A stretch of DNA of 48,445 nt, from contig JAUXQH010000063.1 of assembly GCA_030685065.1 (NCBI GenBank), positions 1-48,445 of the forward strand. Direction: 5' to 3'. The position numbers were made by a program, and so were the translations under genes. The stretch's first letter is position 1, and every line of letters starts with the position of its first letter. The notes below the pieces were generated by a model. The model did not search any database. It was given only the letters and a program-made list of their open reading frames with translations, and was not told where the DNA came from. This document shows positions 8,167 to 16,696 of the stretch, one piece after another. The DNA is from Pseudomonadota bacterium (GTDB lineage Bacteria > Myxococcota_A > UBA796 > SXON01).

Positions 8167-8580
8167 ATGGACGTCCACGCGGTCGAGCAGGTGCTCCGCG
8201 ACAGGGGCTGTGCGCTCACGCCACAGCGCCGCGCCGTCCTCCGTTTTCTGGACGGCAACCTGGATCACCCGTCGGCGGCCCAGATCTTCGACGCGGTGAC
8301 GGCCCTCCTCCCGCGCACCCATCGGCCCGTCTCGAGCCGCGCGACCATCTACAACACGCTGGCCCTGCTCGAACAGGTGGGCGCGGTGCGGGTCGTCCGC
8401 GGGACGGACGGCGAGATGCGCTACGACCCGAACACGACCCACCACCACCACCGCTGCTGCGAGGTGTGCGGGCGGTTGGAGGACGTGCCCGCCGCCGCCG
8501 TGACGCTGCTCTTGCACGGGCAGGCCGCGGCGGGGGAGGTGCGCTTCACGGGGCGGTGCGCGGGGTGCGCGGCGGCCTGA
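8167..8580 (+). CDS. Fur-family metal-dependent regulator (PerR/Fur-like)
   Basis: 137 residues. The N-terminal winged helix is clear (ALTPQRRAVLRFL at about 16-28; SRATIYNTLALLEQVGAVRVV at 57-77). The structural zinc site is present as Cys98/Cys101 (CEVC) and Cys131/Cys134 (CAGC), and the regulatory metal site around HHHH at 92-95. PerR and Fur both have this layout; a C-terminal CxxC pair and the short length are more like PerR, but the Asp that separates the two is not certain here. It lies 11 bases downstream of a metal-binding-repeat lipoprotein, which suggests co-transcription and perhaps regulation by the same metal. Confidence 0.92.
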   Translation: MDVHAVEQVLRDRGCALTPQRRAVLRFLDGNLDHPSAAQIFDAVTALLPRTHRPVSSRATIYNTLALLEQVGAVRVVRGTDGEMRYDPNTTHHHHRCCEVCGRLEDVPAAAVTLLLHGQAAAGEVRFTGRCAGCAAA

Positions 8581-8589
8581 CGGGGAGGG

Positions 8590-9591
8590 TCACCCCTCGG
8601 CTTGGGGCCCGGGACGTGGCTCCAGCAGCGCCGCGGCGCGAAGGAGTGCGAGCGCGCCGATGACGACGCCGAACCAGAGCGTCGCGACGCGGATGAGCAG
8701 CGCCGACGCGACCGCGGTGGCCTCGGTGACGCCGGGCACCAGCTCCATCGCGCCGCCGACGAGGGCGCCGTCCGCCACGCCGAGGCCCCCCGGCATCGCG
8801 CCGCCCGCCACCGTCGCGAACGCATAGAGGAAGGTCGACACATCCAGCGATGCGTCGATCCCGAAGCCGCGGAACACCAGCCAGTAGCCGACGCACTCCC
8901 CGCCCCATGCGACGAGGCTCGCGAGGACGGTGAGCAGCAGCGGCACCGGCGCGACGCAGGTGCGCATGGCGAGGTACATCTCCTCGAGCTTGTCGCCGAT
9001 CCTGGAGAACACGGGGAGCCGCCGCACCACGCCGAGGATCGCGAGCGAGAGCCCCTTGTGGGACAGCACGGCGAGGCCGGCCGCGACCAGGGCGATGGGG
9101 ACGAACACGTAGACCGCGCGGTCCCCGGCGTAGGTCGAGACGGACACCGCCGCGAGCGCGAGGCAGGCGATGCCATCGGTGAGGCGCTCGGTGACGAGGG
9201 CAGGGATGGTGTGGGCCATCGGGACCCCGGCGCGGGCGCGTACGAGCCAGGGCTTCAGCAGCTCGCCGGCCTTGCCGGGGGAGATGACCATCGCCAGGCC
9301 CGAGGCGAAGATGACGAGGTTCTCCTTGACCGGGAGCCGCACGCCGAGCCTGCCCACGAGGTAGTGCCACTTCCAGAAGCGCAGCCCATAGTTGAGCACG
9401 GTGAGCGCCAACACCGGGACGTAGAGCGACCAGTCGAACCCGCCGAGGGCCGAGCCGACCTCCTCCAGGCCCGCGTACAGCGAGCCGCCCACGTAGAGGA
9501 GCGCGGCGATGGCGATGCCCCACGCGAGCCACACGCGGAAGCGGACCAGCAGGTTCTGGGGGGTGGCGTCGATCGCGGGGGCTTCGCTCAT
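8590..9591 (-). CDS. UPF0104 / LPG-synthase-type integral membrane protein
   Basis: 333 residues from the ATG at 9591, which overlaps the upstream gene's stop as ATGA. About eight hydrophobic segments follow an N-terminal cytoplasmic stretch, with FWKWHYLVGRLGVRLPVKENLVIFASGLAMVISPGKAGE at about 65-105. The conserved SPGKAGE is the signature of the lysylphosphatidylglycerol-synthase transmembrane family (UPF0104, PF03706), which includes putative lipid-linked-sugar flippases. There is no C-terminal aminoacyl-transfer domain, so it is not a full MprF. Translational coupling to a GT39-like mannosyltransferase supports a role in lipid-linked sugar or envelope glycan handling. A paralogous-fold gene is at 12850-13830. 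Confidence 0.88.
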   Translation of the reverse strand: MSEAPAIDATPQNLLVRFRVWLAWGIAIAALLYVGGSLYAGLEEVGSALGGFDWSLYVPVLALTVLNYGLRFWKWHYLVGRLGVRLPVKENLVIFASGLAMVISPGKAGELLKPWLVRARAGVPMAHTIPALVTERLTDGIACLALAAVSVSTYAGDRAVYVFVPIALVAAGLAVLSHKGLSLAILGVVRRLPVFSRIGDKLEEMYLAMRTCVAPVPLLLTVLASLVAWGGECVGYWLVFRGFGIDASLDVSTFLYAFATVAGGAMPGGLGVADGALVGGAMELVPGVTEATAVASALLIRVATLWFGVVIGALALLRAAALLEPRPGPQAEG

Positions 9592-11249
9592 TGGGGGGCT
9601 GCGGGTCTGAGCCGGTAGAGGTGGAGGGTGGGGCCCATGCGGGTGAATCCGGAGAAGTGGGCGACGGGAAGGTAGAAGGCGTCCTGCTGATCGAAGACCG
9701 GATCGGCGGTCGGGCCGTCCGTGGCGGACTCGGTGTGGACCCGCTCGTAGCGGGCCTGGGCGAGCGCCTGCACGGCCTCCGGAACCGCACTGTAGTGGAC
9801 CAGGAAGTACTCCTCCACCAGCAGCCAGGGGGGTGGGTCGGCTTCGAGCGAGGCGACGGAGCGCTGGCTCGCGAAGTCGATCCCTTCCTTCTCGACGAAC
9901 AGCACGTCGTACATCGGGCGATCCTGCCGGTACCACTTCAGCTCGTCGGGCTTCCGGAAGCCGGCGCTGTCGGCGCGCCCCTGCTTCGCCTCGTACTCGC
10001 GGGTCTGGTTCAGGACATTTCGCTGGAGCATCGGGGCGCCGGTGTAGGCGCCCGCGTGGACCAGGGTGGCCCCGGAGGGCACGTTTGCCTCGATCCAGGT
10101 GCCCATGGCGTCGCGCGTGTCACCCGCGGCCAGCAGGTTGAGCGCCCGGACGGTCGACAAGGCCGTCGGCGCCGCGAGCGCGAGGAGGAGCACGCCGCCC
10201 GCCGCAGGGCCCCGCTCCCGCGCTACACGCGCCACGACGGCTCCGGCCGCGACGCAGAGAAACGGGACGACGGGCAGGATGTAGCGAAAAAAAGCCGTCT
10301 CTCCACGACCGATGGCGAGGAAGTACAGGATCGGGAAGCTGTAGAACACGAGCGCCTCCCGACGATCGGTGGCGAAGGCGACGCCGATTCCGAAGAGCCC
10401 GGCCGCGAGGAGCGGCGCGCCGAGGCCCCATCGCAGCGACGCGCTGAGGTGGTGCATCCAGGCGTTCCCGATGTCGACGTGGTGACCGGCGGCGAGGTGC
10501 GCGAGCTCGTAGCGGAAGTCGTGCACGAACGTGGACGGATCGAGCAGGGCGAAGGGCGTGCCCACGAGGAAGGCGCCCACCATCGCGGCGGCGGCGGCGG
10601 CGAGGAGCCGCACCGTGGAGCCGGGCGAGAGGATCGCGGCCAGCGTGAGCGGCGCACAGAGCAAGGCGGCGTTGTACTTGGTGCTCGTCGCGAGCCCGGC
10701 AAGCACGCCGGCGATGACCGCGGTGCGGATTCGCCCGTCCTTTCGGAGGGCGTCACACGCGAGGACCGCCGCCGTGGCGAGCGTGACCATCGTGATGTCG
10801 GTGACCCCGAAGTGGCTGTCGCGCACGTGGAGGAAGGCCACGGCGAGCAGCAGCGCCCCCCACCGGCCGCCCGGCGCGCGGAGCAGGAGCGCCACCCCGA
10901 GCGTGCCCATGCCGGCGCTCCACCCGCGCATGAGCAGGCGGAAGGGCACCGCGCCGTCGAAGAAGCTCCGGAGGAAGTCCTCCTGGCCAGAGAAGTGACC
11001 GACGACCTTTCCCACCGCGTAGTAGGCGCCGAAGAGCGCGAACATCAAGTACTTGAACAGACTCGGGTAGTTGAACGAGTGGGGGTTCAGGTCACCTCGC
11101 CCGAACTTCATGGCCTGAAACGCGATGGTGAGCTCGTCCGGGCGGGCCTCGGCGAGCGGAAGGCCGAAGTCCAGCCCCCAGAGCCGGAGCGCGAGCGCCA
11201 GGAGCAGCAGCGCGACCGTCGCTACGCGAGAGGAGGAGGAGAAGGCCAC
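9588..11249 (-). CDS. GT39-like (PMT/ArnT fold) membrane glycosyltransferase
   Basis: 553 residues from a GTG at 11249, with GGGA upstream; a GTG at 11300 would add 17 residues but touch the divergent gene. The start has the GT-C signature: a first transmembrane helix (ATVALLLLALALRLWGLDF), then an acidic loop (EARPDELTIAFQAMKF) where the Asp-Glu pair is catalytic in the PMT family. About ten further membrane segments and a C-terminal periplasmic domain of about 170 residues follow. The enzymes transfer sugars from polyprenyl phosphate to proteins or lipids at the outer face of the inner membrane. Its stop overlaps the ATG of the UPF0104-type gene, so the two are probably made together. Substrate unknown. 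Confidence 0.88.
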   Translation of the reverse strand: MAFSSSSRVATVALLLLALALRLWGLDFGLPLAEARPDELTIAFQAMKFGRGDLNPHSFNYPSLFKYLMFALFGAYYAVGKVVGHFSGQEDFLRSFFDGAVPFRLLMRGWSAGMGTLGVALLLRAPGGRWGALLLAVAFLHVRDSHFGVTDITMVTLATAAVLACDALRKDGRIRTAVIAGVLAGLATSTKYNAALLCAPLTLAAILSPGSTVRLLAAAAAAMVGAFLVGTPFALLDPSTFVHDFRYELAHLAAGHHVDIGNAWMHHLSASLRWGLGAPLLAAGLFGIGVAFATDRREALVFYSFPILYFLAIGRGETAFFRYILPVVPFLCVAAGAVVARVARERGPAAGGVLLLALAAPTALSTVRALNLLAAGDTRDAMGTWIEANVPSGATLVHAGAYTGAPMLQRNVLNQTREYEAKQGRADSAGFRKPDELKWYRQDRPMYDVLFVEKEGIDFASQRSVASLEADPPPWLLVEEYFLVHYSAVPEAVQALAQARYERVHTESATDGPTADPVFDQQDAFYLPVAHFSGFTRMGPTLHLYRLRPAAPQ

Positions 11250-11302
11250 GTTTACATCCCGTCGGCCGGCAGCTAATCTGCCGTGCAAAGCGAAGGCCAC
11301 CC

Positions 11303-12091
11303 TTGGAATGGTTCCGTGTTCACTCTCTGAAGGCCGGCAGTGTTGATGTCCAGGCCGAAAACTGGCTGACCGCCCTCGGGGCGGGGCTCGGAAAGCTCGG
11401 CCTCGTGCAGGATCTGACCAGCATCGCCTGCGAGACGCTCGCGAACGGACACATCCTCGTGCGCGATGCCCGGAGCGGCGCTGGGTATTCGGTCGTGGCG
11501 ATCGGCGGCGAGCTCGGCGAGCAGGACGAGCCGACCGGCGAGGCCGACCTTGCCGCCATCCCGGATGACGCCATCTACGGAACGGTCGGGCTCGAGGACT
11601 ACGTCGACGACATCGAGGCCGCTCCCGACGCCGCCGAGGCGGTCCGCCGCACCCTCGGCGCCCTGCGCGAGCTCGCGCCCTCCGAGGCGGGCGCGGTGCT
11701 CCGCCGCCATTCGGACGGGTGGCTCGGCTTCGAGGGGGCCTACGGGCCCGGTGCCGACCGCCTCGCCGGGATCGTCATCCCCCCGAGCGTCGGCGTGGCG
11801 GGCTTCTCCGTGCAGCGCCGCATCGCCGTGAGCCTGCGCGACGCCTACGCCGATCCCCGCTTCTTCAAGCAGATCGACGCCTTCACCGGCTACACGACGC
11901 GCTCGCTGTTGTGCCTGCCCATGGTCATCGAGAGCATGGCCTACGGCTGCGTGCAGCTGTTGAACGCCCCGAACGTGGGGGGGTTCACGCGGGACGCCAT
12001 CTCGGACGCTGACGGGATCGTCGGCGCGCTGGCGAAGCGGCTCTCGCAGGAGCCGATCCCCACGCCGCCGAACGCGAAGAAGCCCTTCTGA
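11303..12091 (+). CDS. GAF-domain signalling protein
   Basis: 262 residues from a TTG at 11303; no ATG or GTG lies in frame upstream, AAGG stands 6 bases before the TTG, and a TAATCT box is at 11274-11279. The first 100 residues have no known domain. Residues about 110-255 form a GAF domain: AAEAVRRTLGALRELAPSEAGAVLRR, then a PPSVGVAGFSVQRR helix-loop, ITGYTTR-like (DAFTGYTTRSLLCLPMV) and a C-terminal helix. GAF domains bind small ligands, usually to regulate a linked output, but no output domain is present, so this is a stand-alone sensor or adaptor. Divergent from the GT39-like gene. Confidence 0.75.
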   Translation: MEWFRVHSLKAGSVDVQAENWLTALGAGLGKLGLVQDLTSIACETLANGHILVRDARSGAGYSVVAIGGELGEQDEPTGEADLAAIPDDAIYGTVGLEDYVDDIEAAPDAAEAVRRTLGALRELAPSEAGAVLRRHSDGWLGFEGAYGPGADRLAGIVIPPSVGVAGFSVQRRIAVSLRDAYADPRFFKQIDAFTGYTTRSLLCLPMVIESMAYGCVQLLNAPNVGGFTRDAISDADGIVGALAKRLSQEPIPTPPNAKKPF

Positions 12092-12129
12092 AGCCGATGC
12101 CGAGGGGGCGGCCCCCCGGCGCCGGGCCG

Positions 12130-12828
12130 CTACTGGACCGAGATGTTCTTCACGAGCACGGTCTTCGCGTCCGAGCGGAGCTTGTCCTGGAGCTTCGTGT
12201 AGAGCGCGAAGTTCTCCGTGGCTTCGTCCCCGAACTGGAGCTCGCGGTCGTCCTGCTCGCGGACCGTGTACTTGTAGACGGACAGCTCGACCTTCGAGCC
12301 GTCATCGTACGAGAAGCGCCAGCGGTGGCGGTTGCTGACGGTGCCCTTCGAGCCGTCCTTCATCGTGGCGGTGACGTTCGTGCGGAGCGTGCACTCGTAC
12401 ATCCACGGGGAGAAGTCGGAGCTGTACGTGCAGTCCACCTCGTCGGGGATCTTGCCGACGACGACCGCGACGGACCTCACGTCCTTCCACGGCACCTGCT
12501 TCTCCGTGCCCGCGGCCTCGACCGTGAGCGTGAGCTTGCCGCCCTCGGAGGTCCACCCCTCGTCCCCCTGAAAATCGACCGTGCGCTCGATGCCGGTCAC
12601 CTTGCCCGCCTTCGACGTGCCGTCGGCGTAGGCGATCGTGATCGCGAGATCGGCGTTCCTCACCGCGACGGGCGGAGGGGGCGGGGCCTCCTCTGCCGGA
12701 GCGGCGGGCTCGACGGGCGCGGCAGCCGGCTCCGGAGCCGGGGTGGGCGCGGGCTCGCCCTTCTTCTTGCCGCCCTTGGCGGCCACGAGCGAGAGGAACA
12801 GGAAGGGAACCAGCAACCGGACACGCAT
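12130..12828 (-). CDS. Exported protein of unknown function
   Basis: 232 residues. A signal peptide or N-terminal membrane helix (RVRLLVPFLFLSLVAAKGG) is followed by a basic stretch (KGGKKKGE), a Pro/Ala linker and about 175 residues of alternating charged and hydrophobic residues, probably beta-rich (ADLAITIAYADGTSKAGKV). Two cysteines (CTYSSD..YEC) could be disulfide-bonded. I recognise no family. It is the last gene of a run starting in the Tad operon: it begins 21 bases after the UPF0104-type gene. A GGAGA site 5 bases before the ATG supports the start. Confidence 0.75.
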   Translation of the reverse strand: MRVRLLVPFLFLSLVAAKGGKKKGEPAPTPAPEPAAAPVEPAAPAEEAPPPPPVAVRNADLAITIAYADGTSKAGKVTGIERTVDFQGDEGWTSEGGKLTLTVEAAGTEKQVPWKDVRSVAVVVGKIPDEVDCTYSSDFSPWMYECTLRTNVTATMKDGSKGTVSNRHRWRFSYDDGSKVELSVYKYTVREQDDRELQFGDEATENFALYTKLQDKLRSDAKTVLVKNISVQ

Positions 12829-12849
12829 CGTCTCTCCAGGGTCGACCGT

Positions 12850-13830
12850 CTAACCGATGAGCGCACCGGTATCATCCGTGCGCTCGGACGCGGCCCGGAG
12901 GAGCACCACCCCCCCGAGCAGGACCGTGAACAGCTGGTGCACACGTACAAGGAGGGTAATCGCGAGCGCGTCCGGTAGCGAGAGGCCGGCGGTTGCCACG
13001 AGCAGAGAGGCGAACATGGCGTCCCAGCCGAGCTGGGAGCCGGGGAAGGCGAACAGGACGATCGCCCCCGCGGTGGACACCGTGTACGTGAAGGCGAGCC
13101 CAGCGGGATCGGGATGGGCCCCGAGCCCGACGGCCGCCACGGCGATGCCCCCGACCACGGCGGAGTGGCCGCAGATGGCCCACAGGGCGCCCCAGGCGTA
13201 GCGGCGGGGGCCCAGGCGGCCGACGGCCTGGAGCGAGGCGGCGAGCCGCTCCACCGACGCGTGGAGGCCCCGCAGCGGGGGGATCCGCCCGATGGTGCGA
13301 GCCGAGCCCTCTCGGAGCACCGCGGGGTAGGCCGAGAGCACGCCGAGCGCGACGGCGCCCCCGCCGATGGCCAGCGTCGCGACGCCGATCCATCCGTGAA
13401 TCCCGTCCGGAACGGGCATGTCGGTGGTGGCGAAGAGGACGGCCGAGCACGCGCCGGCCAGGGCAAGGCCGATGAACCGGGCGTGGATTCCCGCGGCGAA
13501 GGCCATCTCCGGCCGGATGCCGAAGCGACGTCCCGCCAGCGCCGCAGCCGCGAATTCGCCGACGGGCCCGGGCAGCGCGTAGTTGAGCAGGGTGCCGACC
13601 ACGAGCAGCCCCGTGAGCGGCAGGACGGCGACACCGTCCCGCTCGGTCATCATCGCGCGCCAGCGCAGCGCCAGGAAACACAGCCCGGTGGTCATCATCG
13701 CGAAGGCGATCACCAGCGCGCGCGGGTCCGAGCGGCGCCAGATGGCGCGTACGGCGGCCTCCGTGAGGTCGCTCGACGCCGCCGCGAACACCACCAGGCC
13801 CAGCAACGCGAACAGGACCGCGACGGACAC
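12850..13830 (-). CDS. UPF0104 / LPG-synthase-type integral membrane protein (second copy)
   Basis: 326 residues from a GTG at 13830. About eight hydrophobic segments are present; the family signature is weaker but visible: a FLALRWRAMM segment at about 50-60, then LLNYALPGPVGEFAAAALAG at about 80-100, where LPGPVGE takes the place of SPGKAGE in the other copy. The reading frame stays open further upstream, so a start slightly 5' is possible. It sits 46 bases after the second lipoprotein gene and 21 bases before the exported-protein gene, so it is probably part of the Tad transcript. A role in exporting or flipping a lipid for the pilus or its glycan would be inference only. Confidence 0.78.
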   Translation of the reverse strand: MSVAVLFALLGLVVFAAASSDLTEAAVRAIWRRSDPRALVIAFAMMTTGLCFLALRWRAMMTERDGVAVLPLTGLLVVGTLLNYALPGPVGEFAAAALAGRRFGIRPEMAFAAGIHARFIGLALAGACSAVLFATTDMPVPDGIHGWIGVATLAIGGGAVALGVLSAYPAVLREGSARTIGRIPPLRGLHASVERLAASLQAVGRLGPRRYAWGALWAICGHSAVVGGIAVAAVGLGAHPDPAGLAFTYTVSTAGAIVLFAFPGSQLGWDAMFASLLVATAGLSLPDALAITLLVRVHQLFTVLLGGVVLLRAASERTDDTGALIG

Positions 13831-13876
13831 CAGGCCCCGGATCGCTACGCCACGAAGGGGCCCGATCGGAGGGTGT

Positions 13877-14788
13877 TCAGTACGGGGCAGGGAAGGGCCA
13901 GGAGAGCGTTCGCGTCAGGTCGATGCACTCCTCCAGCGAGACGCCGTCGATCGTCGCGTCGCGGCAGACCCCACAGACACCGTCCGGCTCGTCGTCGTCG
14001 TCGATCTCGGGGAGGTCGGTGTCGTCGGTATCGTCGGTGTCCGCCGCGGTGTCGGCCGTATCGCCGGTGTCCCCCGTGTCAGCGGGCGGCCCCTCGGGCA
14101 GGCCACCGGAGCTGAAGGTCACCGAGGCCTCGTTCGTGCCGGTGAAGCCGACGCGCCCCGCGAACGGGGACGCCCAGCCGCAGTCGATGAGCAGCGAGAC
14201 GGGGACGAGCCGCGCGGTGACCTCGGCGGTGCCCCAGGCCTCCACGCCGATCTGGCCGTCCGAACGATCCGCGTAGACGACGTCGTCGTAGGTGGTGTAC
14301 GCCGCTGTCGTGTCGGCCCAGAGCACCAGCGGCGAGCCGCCGTCCGTGGCCGGAGCGAGGCTCGTGACGGCGACCGTGGTGTCCATCAGGTAGCCGTTCG
14401 TGGTGATGGTGACGGCCACCTGGCCCTTCGCCGTCCACCCGCCGACGTTGTCGTTGGCGCCGAAGTCCTGGAGCGTGAGGACCTGCCGCCCGCTGGTCGC
14501 GTCGACGGAGACGGACGCGGAGCCGAACCATTGGACCCCGGTCGAGTCAACGCAGTCGTTGCCGAGGAACGTGAGCCCGCCGTCCTCCTGCTCGAACGCC
14601 TCGGGGCAGTCGCGCCAGCCGTCGGCGCTGAGCTGGGCCGTCGTGAGCCAGAGGAGCCACGGAAGGTCGACCGACCCGATGGTCACCAGGTCGGGCAGCA
14701 CCGCCGCCGTGATCTCGCCGGGGCTGTCCGGCACTTCGGCGGGCAGGCCCGCGCACGCGGCCAGGAGAACGAGCGAAAGCGTACTCAC
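13877..14788 (-). CDS. Lipoprotein with Asp-Thr-rich linker, in Tad operon
   Basis: 303 residues from a GTG at 14788 that overlaps the previous stop as GTGA. A short signal peptide ends in LVLLAACAG (lipobox, Cys12). Residues 20-230 form a domain I cannot place, with four cysteines (residues 61, 79, 208 and nearby) and many Thr/Ser and Asp. A linker of repeated ADTGDTGDTADT and DDTDDTD follows, then a Cys-containing C-terminus (CGVCRDATIDGVSLEEC). Lipoproteins with such Asp-Thr linkers are common in myxobacterial secretomes. The position at the end of tadD and a 73-residue lipoprotein argues for a part in Tad pilus assembly or its outer-membrane exit. Confidence 0.8.
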   Translation of the reverse strand: MSTLSLVLLAACAGLPAEVPDSPGEITAAVLPDLVTIGSVDLPWLLWLTTAQLSADGWRDCPEAFEQEDGGLTFLGNDCVDSTGVQWFGSASVSVDATSGRQVLTLQDFGANDNVGGWTAKGQVAVTITTNGYLMDTTVAVTSLAPATDGGSPLVLWADTTAAYTTYDDVVYADRSDGQIGVEAWGTAEVTARLVPVSLLIDCGWASPFAGRVGFTGTNEASVTFSSGGLPEGPPADTGDTGDTADTAADTDDTDDTDLPEIDDDDEPDGVCGVCRDATIDGVSLEECIDLTRTLSWPFPAPY

Positions 14789-15006
14789 TGGGTAGACTCG
14801 ACCTCGCCCGACTCTTCGTCGGTCGAGCTCTTCTCGACGTTTTTCCGCAGGAGCGCAGCCTCCGCGCCGGACAACGGGTACAGGCTCGCCGCCACGGACT
14901 CGCGGGAGAGATCAGCCTGGATCTGGGCTGATTCTCGCGTGGCGCGGGCGAAGTCGTACTGCATGTGCAGAGGTTGGGCGCAGGCGAGGGCGAGGAGAAG
15001 GGTCAT
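14785..15006 (-). CDS. Small lipoprotein, 73 residues, in Tad operon
   Basis: 73 residues, with a tiny signal peptide (MTLLLALACAQ) ending in a lipobox-like LALACA. The rest is a charged amphipathic sequence with heptad-like spacing (QYDFARATRESAQIQADLSRES). Overlaps of four bases on both sides (ATGA with tadD upstream and GTGA downstream) show that it is translated as part of the operon, so it is a real gene. It could act as a pilotin for the RcpA secretin or a small structural lipoprotein; nothing decides between these. Confidence 0.78.
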   Translation of the reverse strand: MTLLLALACAQPLHMQYDFARATRESAQIQADLSRESVAASLYPLSGAEAALLRKNVEKSSTDEESGEVESTQ

Positions 15007-15773
15007 GGGGTCGCCTCCGAAAGCAGCTGGTCAAGGGCTGCGGCAGCCGCTGGGTGCCCGGGGGCGGCATCCAATGCGGCGTTGAATTGAGTGAGCGCGG
15101 TACCACGATCGCCGCGGTTCACGCAGGCGACCCCGAGGTTGTAGCGGGCGTCGGCCTCGGGGTTCGCGGCGCGGAAGGCCTGGAGCGCTTCCATGTCGCG
15201 CTCGAGGCGGGCCAGGGCGAAGCCGAGGTTGTTGCGGGTCCGGGGCTGCGAGGGGTCTCGCGTGAGCGAGGCCCGGAAGAGCCGCACGGCCTCCTCGGTC
15301 TGGTTCGCCGACAGGCGCGCGTACCCCAGGTTGTTGAGCACGACCGGATCGTCGGGAGTGAGGCGACGCGCATGTTCGAGGGCCGCGAGGCTTCCCTGGA
15401 GGTCACCCGAGTCCGCGAGCACGATGCCGAGCGCGGCCCAACCCGCGGGGTCCCGCGGGGCGCGCTTCACGTGCCCCTCCAACAGGGCGCGGGCCTCGTC
15501 GGACATGCCGGTGGCGTGCATCGCGCGGGCCTGGAGCACGTCGAGTCGCTTGTCCGTCTCGCCCTGCGCGCGCACCTGGGCGAGGACCTGGAGCGCCTGT
15601 TCCGAGAGCCCGGAGTCGACGAGGGAGGTCAGGACCCCGATCTGCGCCTCCACGCGGGAGGGCTCGTCGGCGAGCGGTTGCCGGCCGGCCGCCTCGGCGC
15701 GGGGCACCGCGAGGCACGCGGCCAGGCACGCGGCGGCGATAACGCCAGAAACGGAGGGCTTCGCCAGCGTCAT
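15003..15773 (-). CDS. tadD: TPR protein TadD
   Basis: 256 residues. An N-terminal signal segment (SGVIAAACLAACLAVPRAEAAG; the Cys residues could be a lipobox, giving a lipoprotein) is followed by at least five tetratricopeptide repeats at residues 45-250 (for example PAGWAALGIVLADSGDLQGS and PVVLNNLGYARLSANQTEEA). TadD is needed for Tad pilus biogenesis and probably helps the RcpA secretin assemble. The ATG overlaps the tadC stop as ATGA. The homologous position after tadC is usual for tadD. Confidence 0.88.
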   Translation of the reverse strand: MTLAKPSVSGVIAAACLAACLAVPRAEAAGRQPLADEPSRVEAQIGVLTSLVDSGLSEQALQVLAQVRAQGETDKRLDVLQARAMHATGMSDEARALLEGHVKRAPRDPAGWAALGIVLADSGDLQGSLAALEHARRLTPDDPVVLNNLGYARLSANQTEEAVRLFRASLTRDPSQPRTRNNLGFALARLERDMEALQAFRAANPEADARYNLGVACVNRGDRGTALTQFNAALDAAPGHPAAAAALDQLLSEATP

Positions 15774-16696
15774 TCGCCCGCCATCGTGGGAAGGAGGATG
15801 TTCTTCACGTTGATGACGGCGGGCCCGATCAGGATGACGATCAGACAGGGGAGGATGAACAGGATCATCACGACCGTCAGCTTGGGCGACACCTGCGCCG
15901 CCTTCTCTTCGGCGCGCTGCATGCGGCGCACGCGGACGTGCTCGCTGTGCACCCGCAAGGCGCGCGACACGCTCGTTCCGAAGCGCTCGGCCTGGAGGAG
16001 CACGTTGACCAGCGCGTTGATGTCGTCCAGGCCCGTCCGGTCCGACAGGTGGCGCAGCGCCTCCGAGCGGGGCACGCCGGCGTTGACCTCGGCGTTGACC
16101 AGCTGGAGCTCCCGGGACAGGTCCGGAGCAGCGCCCTCCATCTCGTCCGCGACGCGACGCACCGCGGCGTCGAGCCCCAGCCCGGCCTCCACGCAGCTGA
16201 CGAGCAGATCGAGCGCGTCAGGGAAGGCCTTGAGCAGCTCGGTCTTACGACGATCGAGGAGGTTCGACACCCAGATCGCGGGGAGGTAGTAGCCGGCGGC
16301 CGCGCCCAGGAGCGAGCTGCCGATGATGTAGACCGCCTTGTCCTTCGGCAGGATGAAGAACGCGATGACCGCGAACAGGACGGCGCCGACGGTGCGGCAC
16401 GCGCTGTAGATCTCGACGGCGTTGCGATCGCGGAAGCCCGCCTGGAGCATGCGCTTGCGGAGGCTGGCCAGCTGCTCGTCATCGGAGACGGCGAGCCGGG
16501 CCGCGCTGGCCGTGAGGGCGTGCAGGCGCGCGGAGCGGATGGCCGTGGGGCCCGCCTCCGGCTGGCTGTTCCCGATCTCGGCGAGCCGGTCGGAGGCCGT
16601 GCGCTGCGGATTCAGGACCGTGTAGAGCGCGAAGCTGACTCCGCCGATCGCGACCAGGGTGGCGCCGACGGCCAGGTAGAGCAGGGAGGGGTCCAT
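15770..16696 (-). CDS. tadC: Tad inner-membrane protein TadC (GspF-type)
   Basis: 308 residues from the ATG at 16696, which shares one base with the tadB stop (TGATG). The T2SS protein F domain fills the C-terminal two thirds: a membrane helix at residues 5-25, two more at about 105-150, then the conserved cytoplasmic helices (FPDALDLLVSCVEAGLGLDAAVRRV) and a final helix pair ending in VVMILFILPCLIVILIGPAVI. TadB and TadC form the inner-membrane platform that the TadA ATPase drives to assemble Flp pilin. Confidence 0.95.
   Translation of the reverse strand: MDPSLLYLAVGATLVAIGGVSFALYTVLNPQRTASDRLAEIGNSQPEAGPTAIRSARLHALTASAARLAVSDDEQLASLRKRMLQAGFRDRNAVEIYSACRTVGAVLFAVIAFFILPKDKAVYIIGSSLLGAAAGYYLPAIWVSNLLDRRKTELLKAFPDALDLLVSCVEAGLGLDAAVRRVADEMEGAAPDLSRELQLVNAEVNAGVPRSEALRHLSDRTGLDDINALVNVLLQAERFGTSVSRALRVHSEHVRVRRMQRAEEKAAQVSPKLTVVMILFILPCLIVILIGPAVINVKNILLPTMAGE

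Noticed and set aside
8590..9936. Longer start for the UPF0104-type protein
   Set aside because: The added 115 residues are Arg/Pro/Ala-rich with no hydrophobic pattern and overlap the GT39-like gene; ATGA coupling at 9591 is better.
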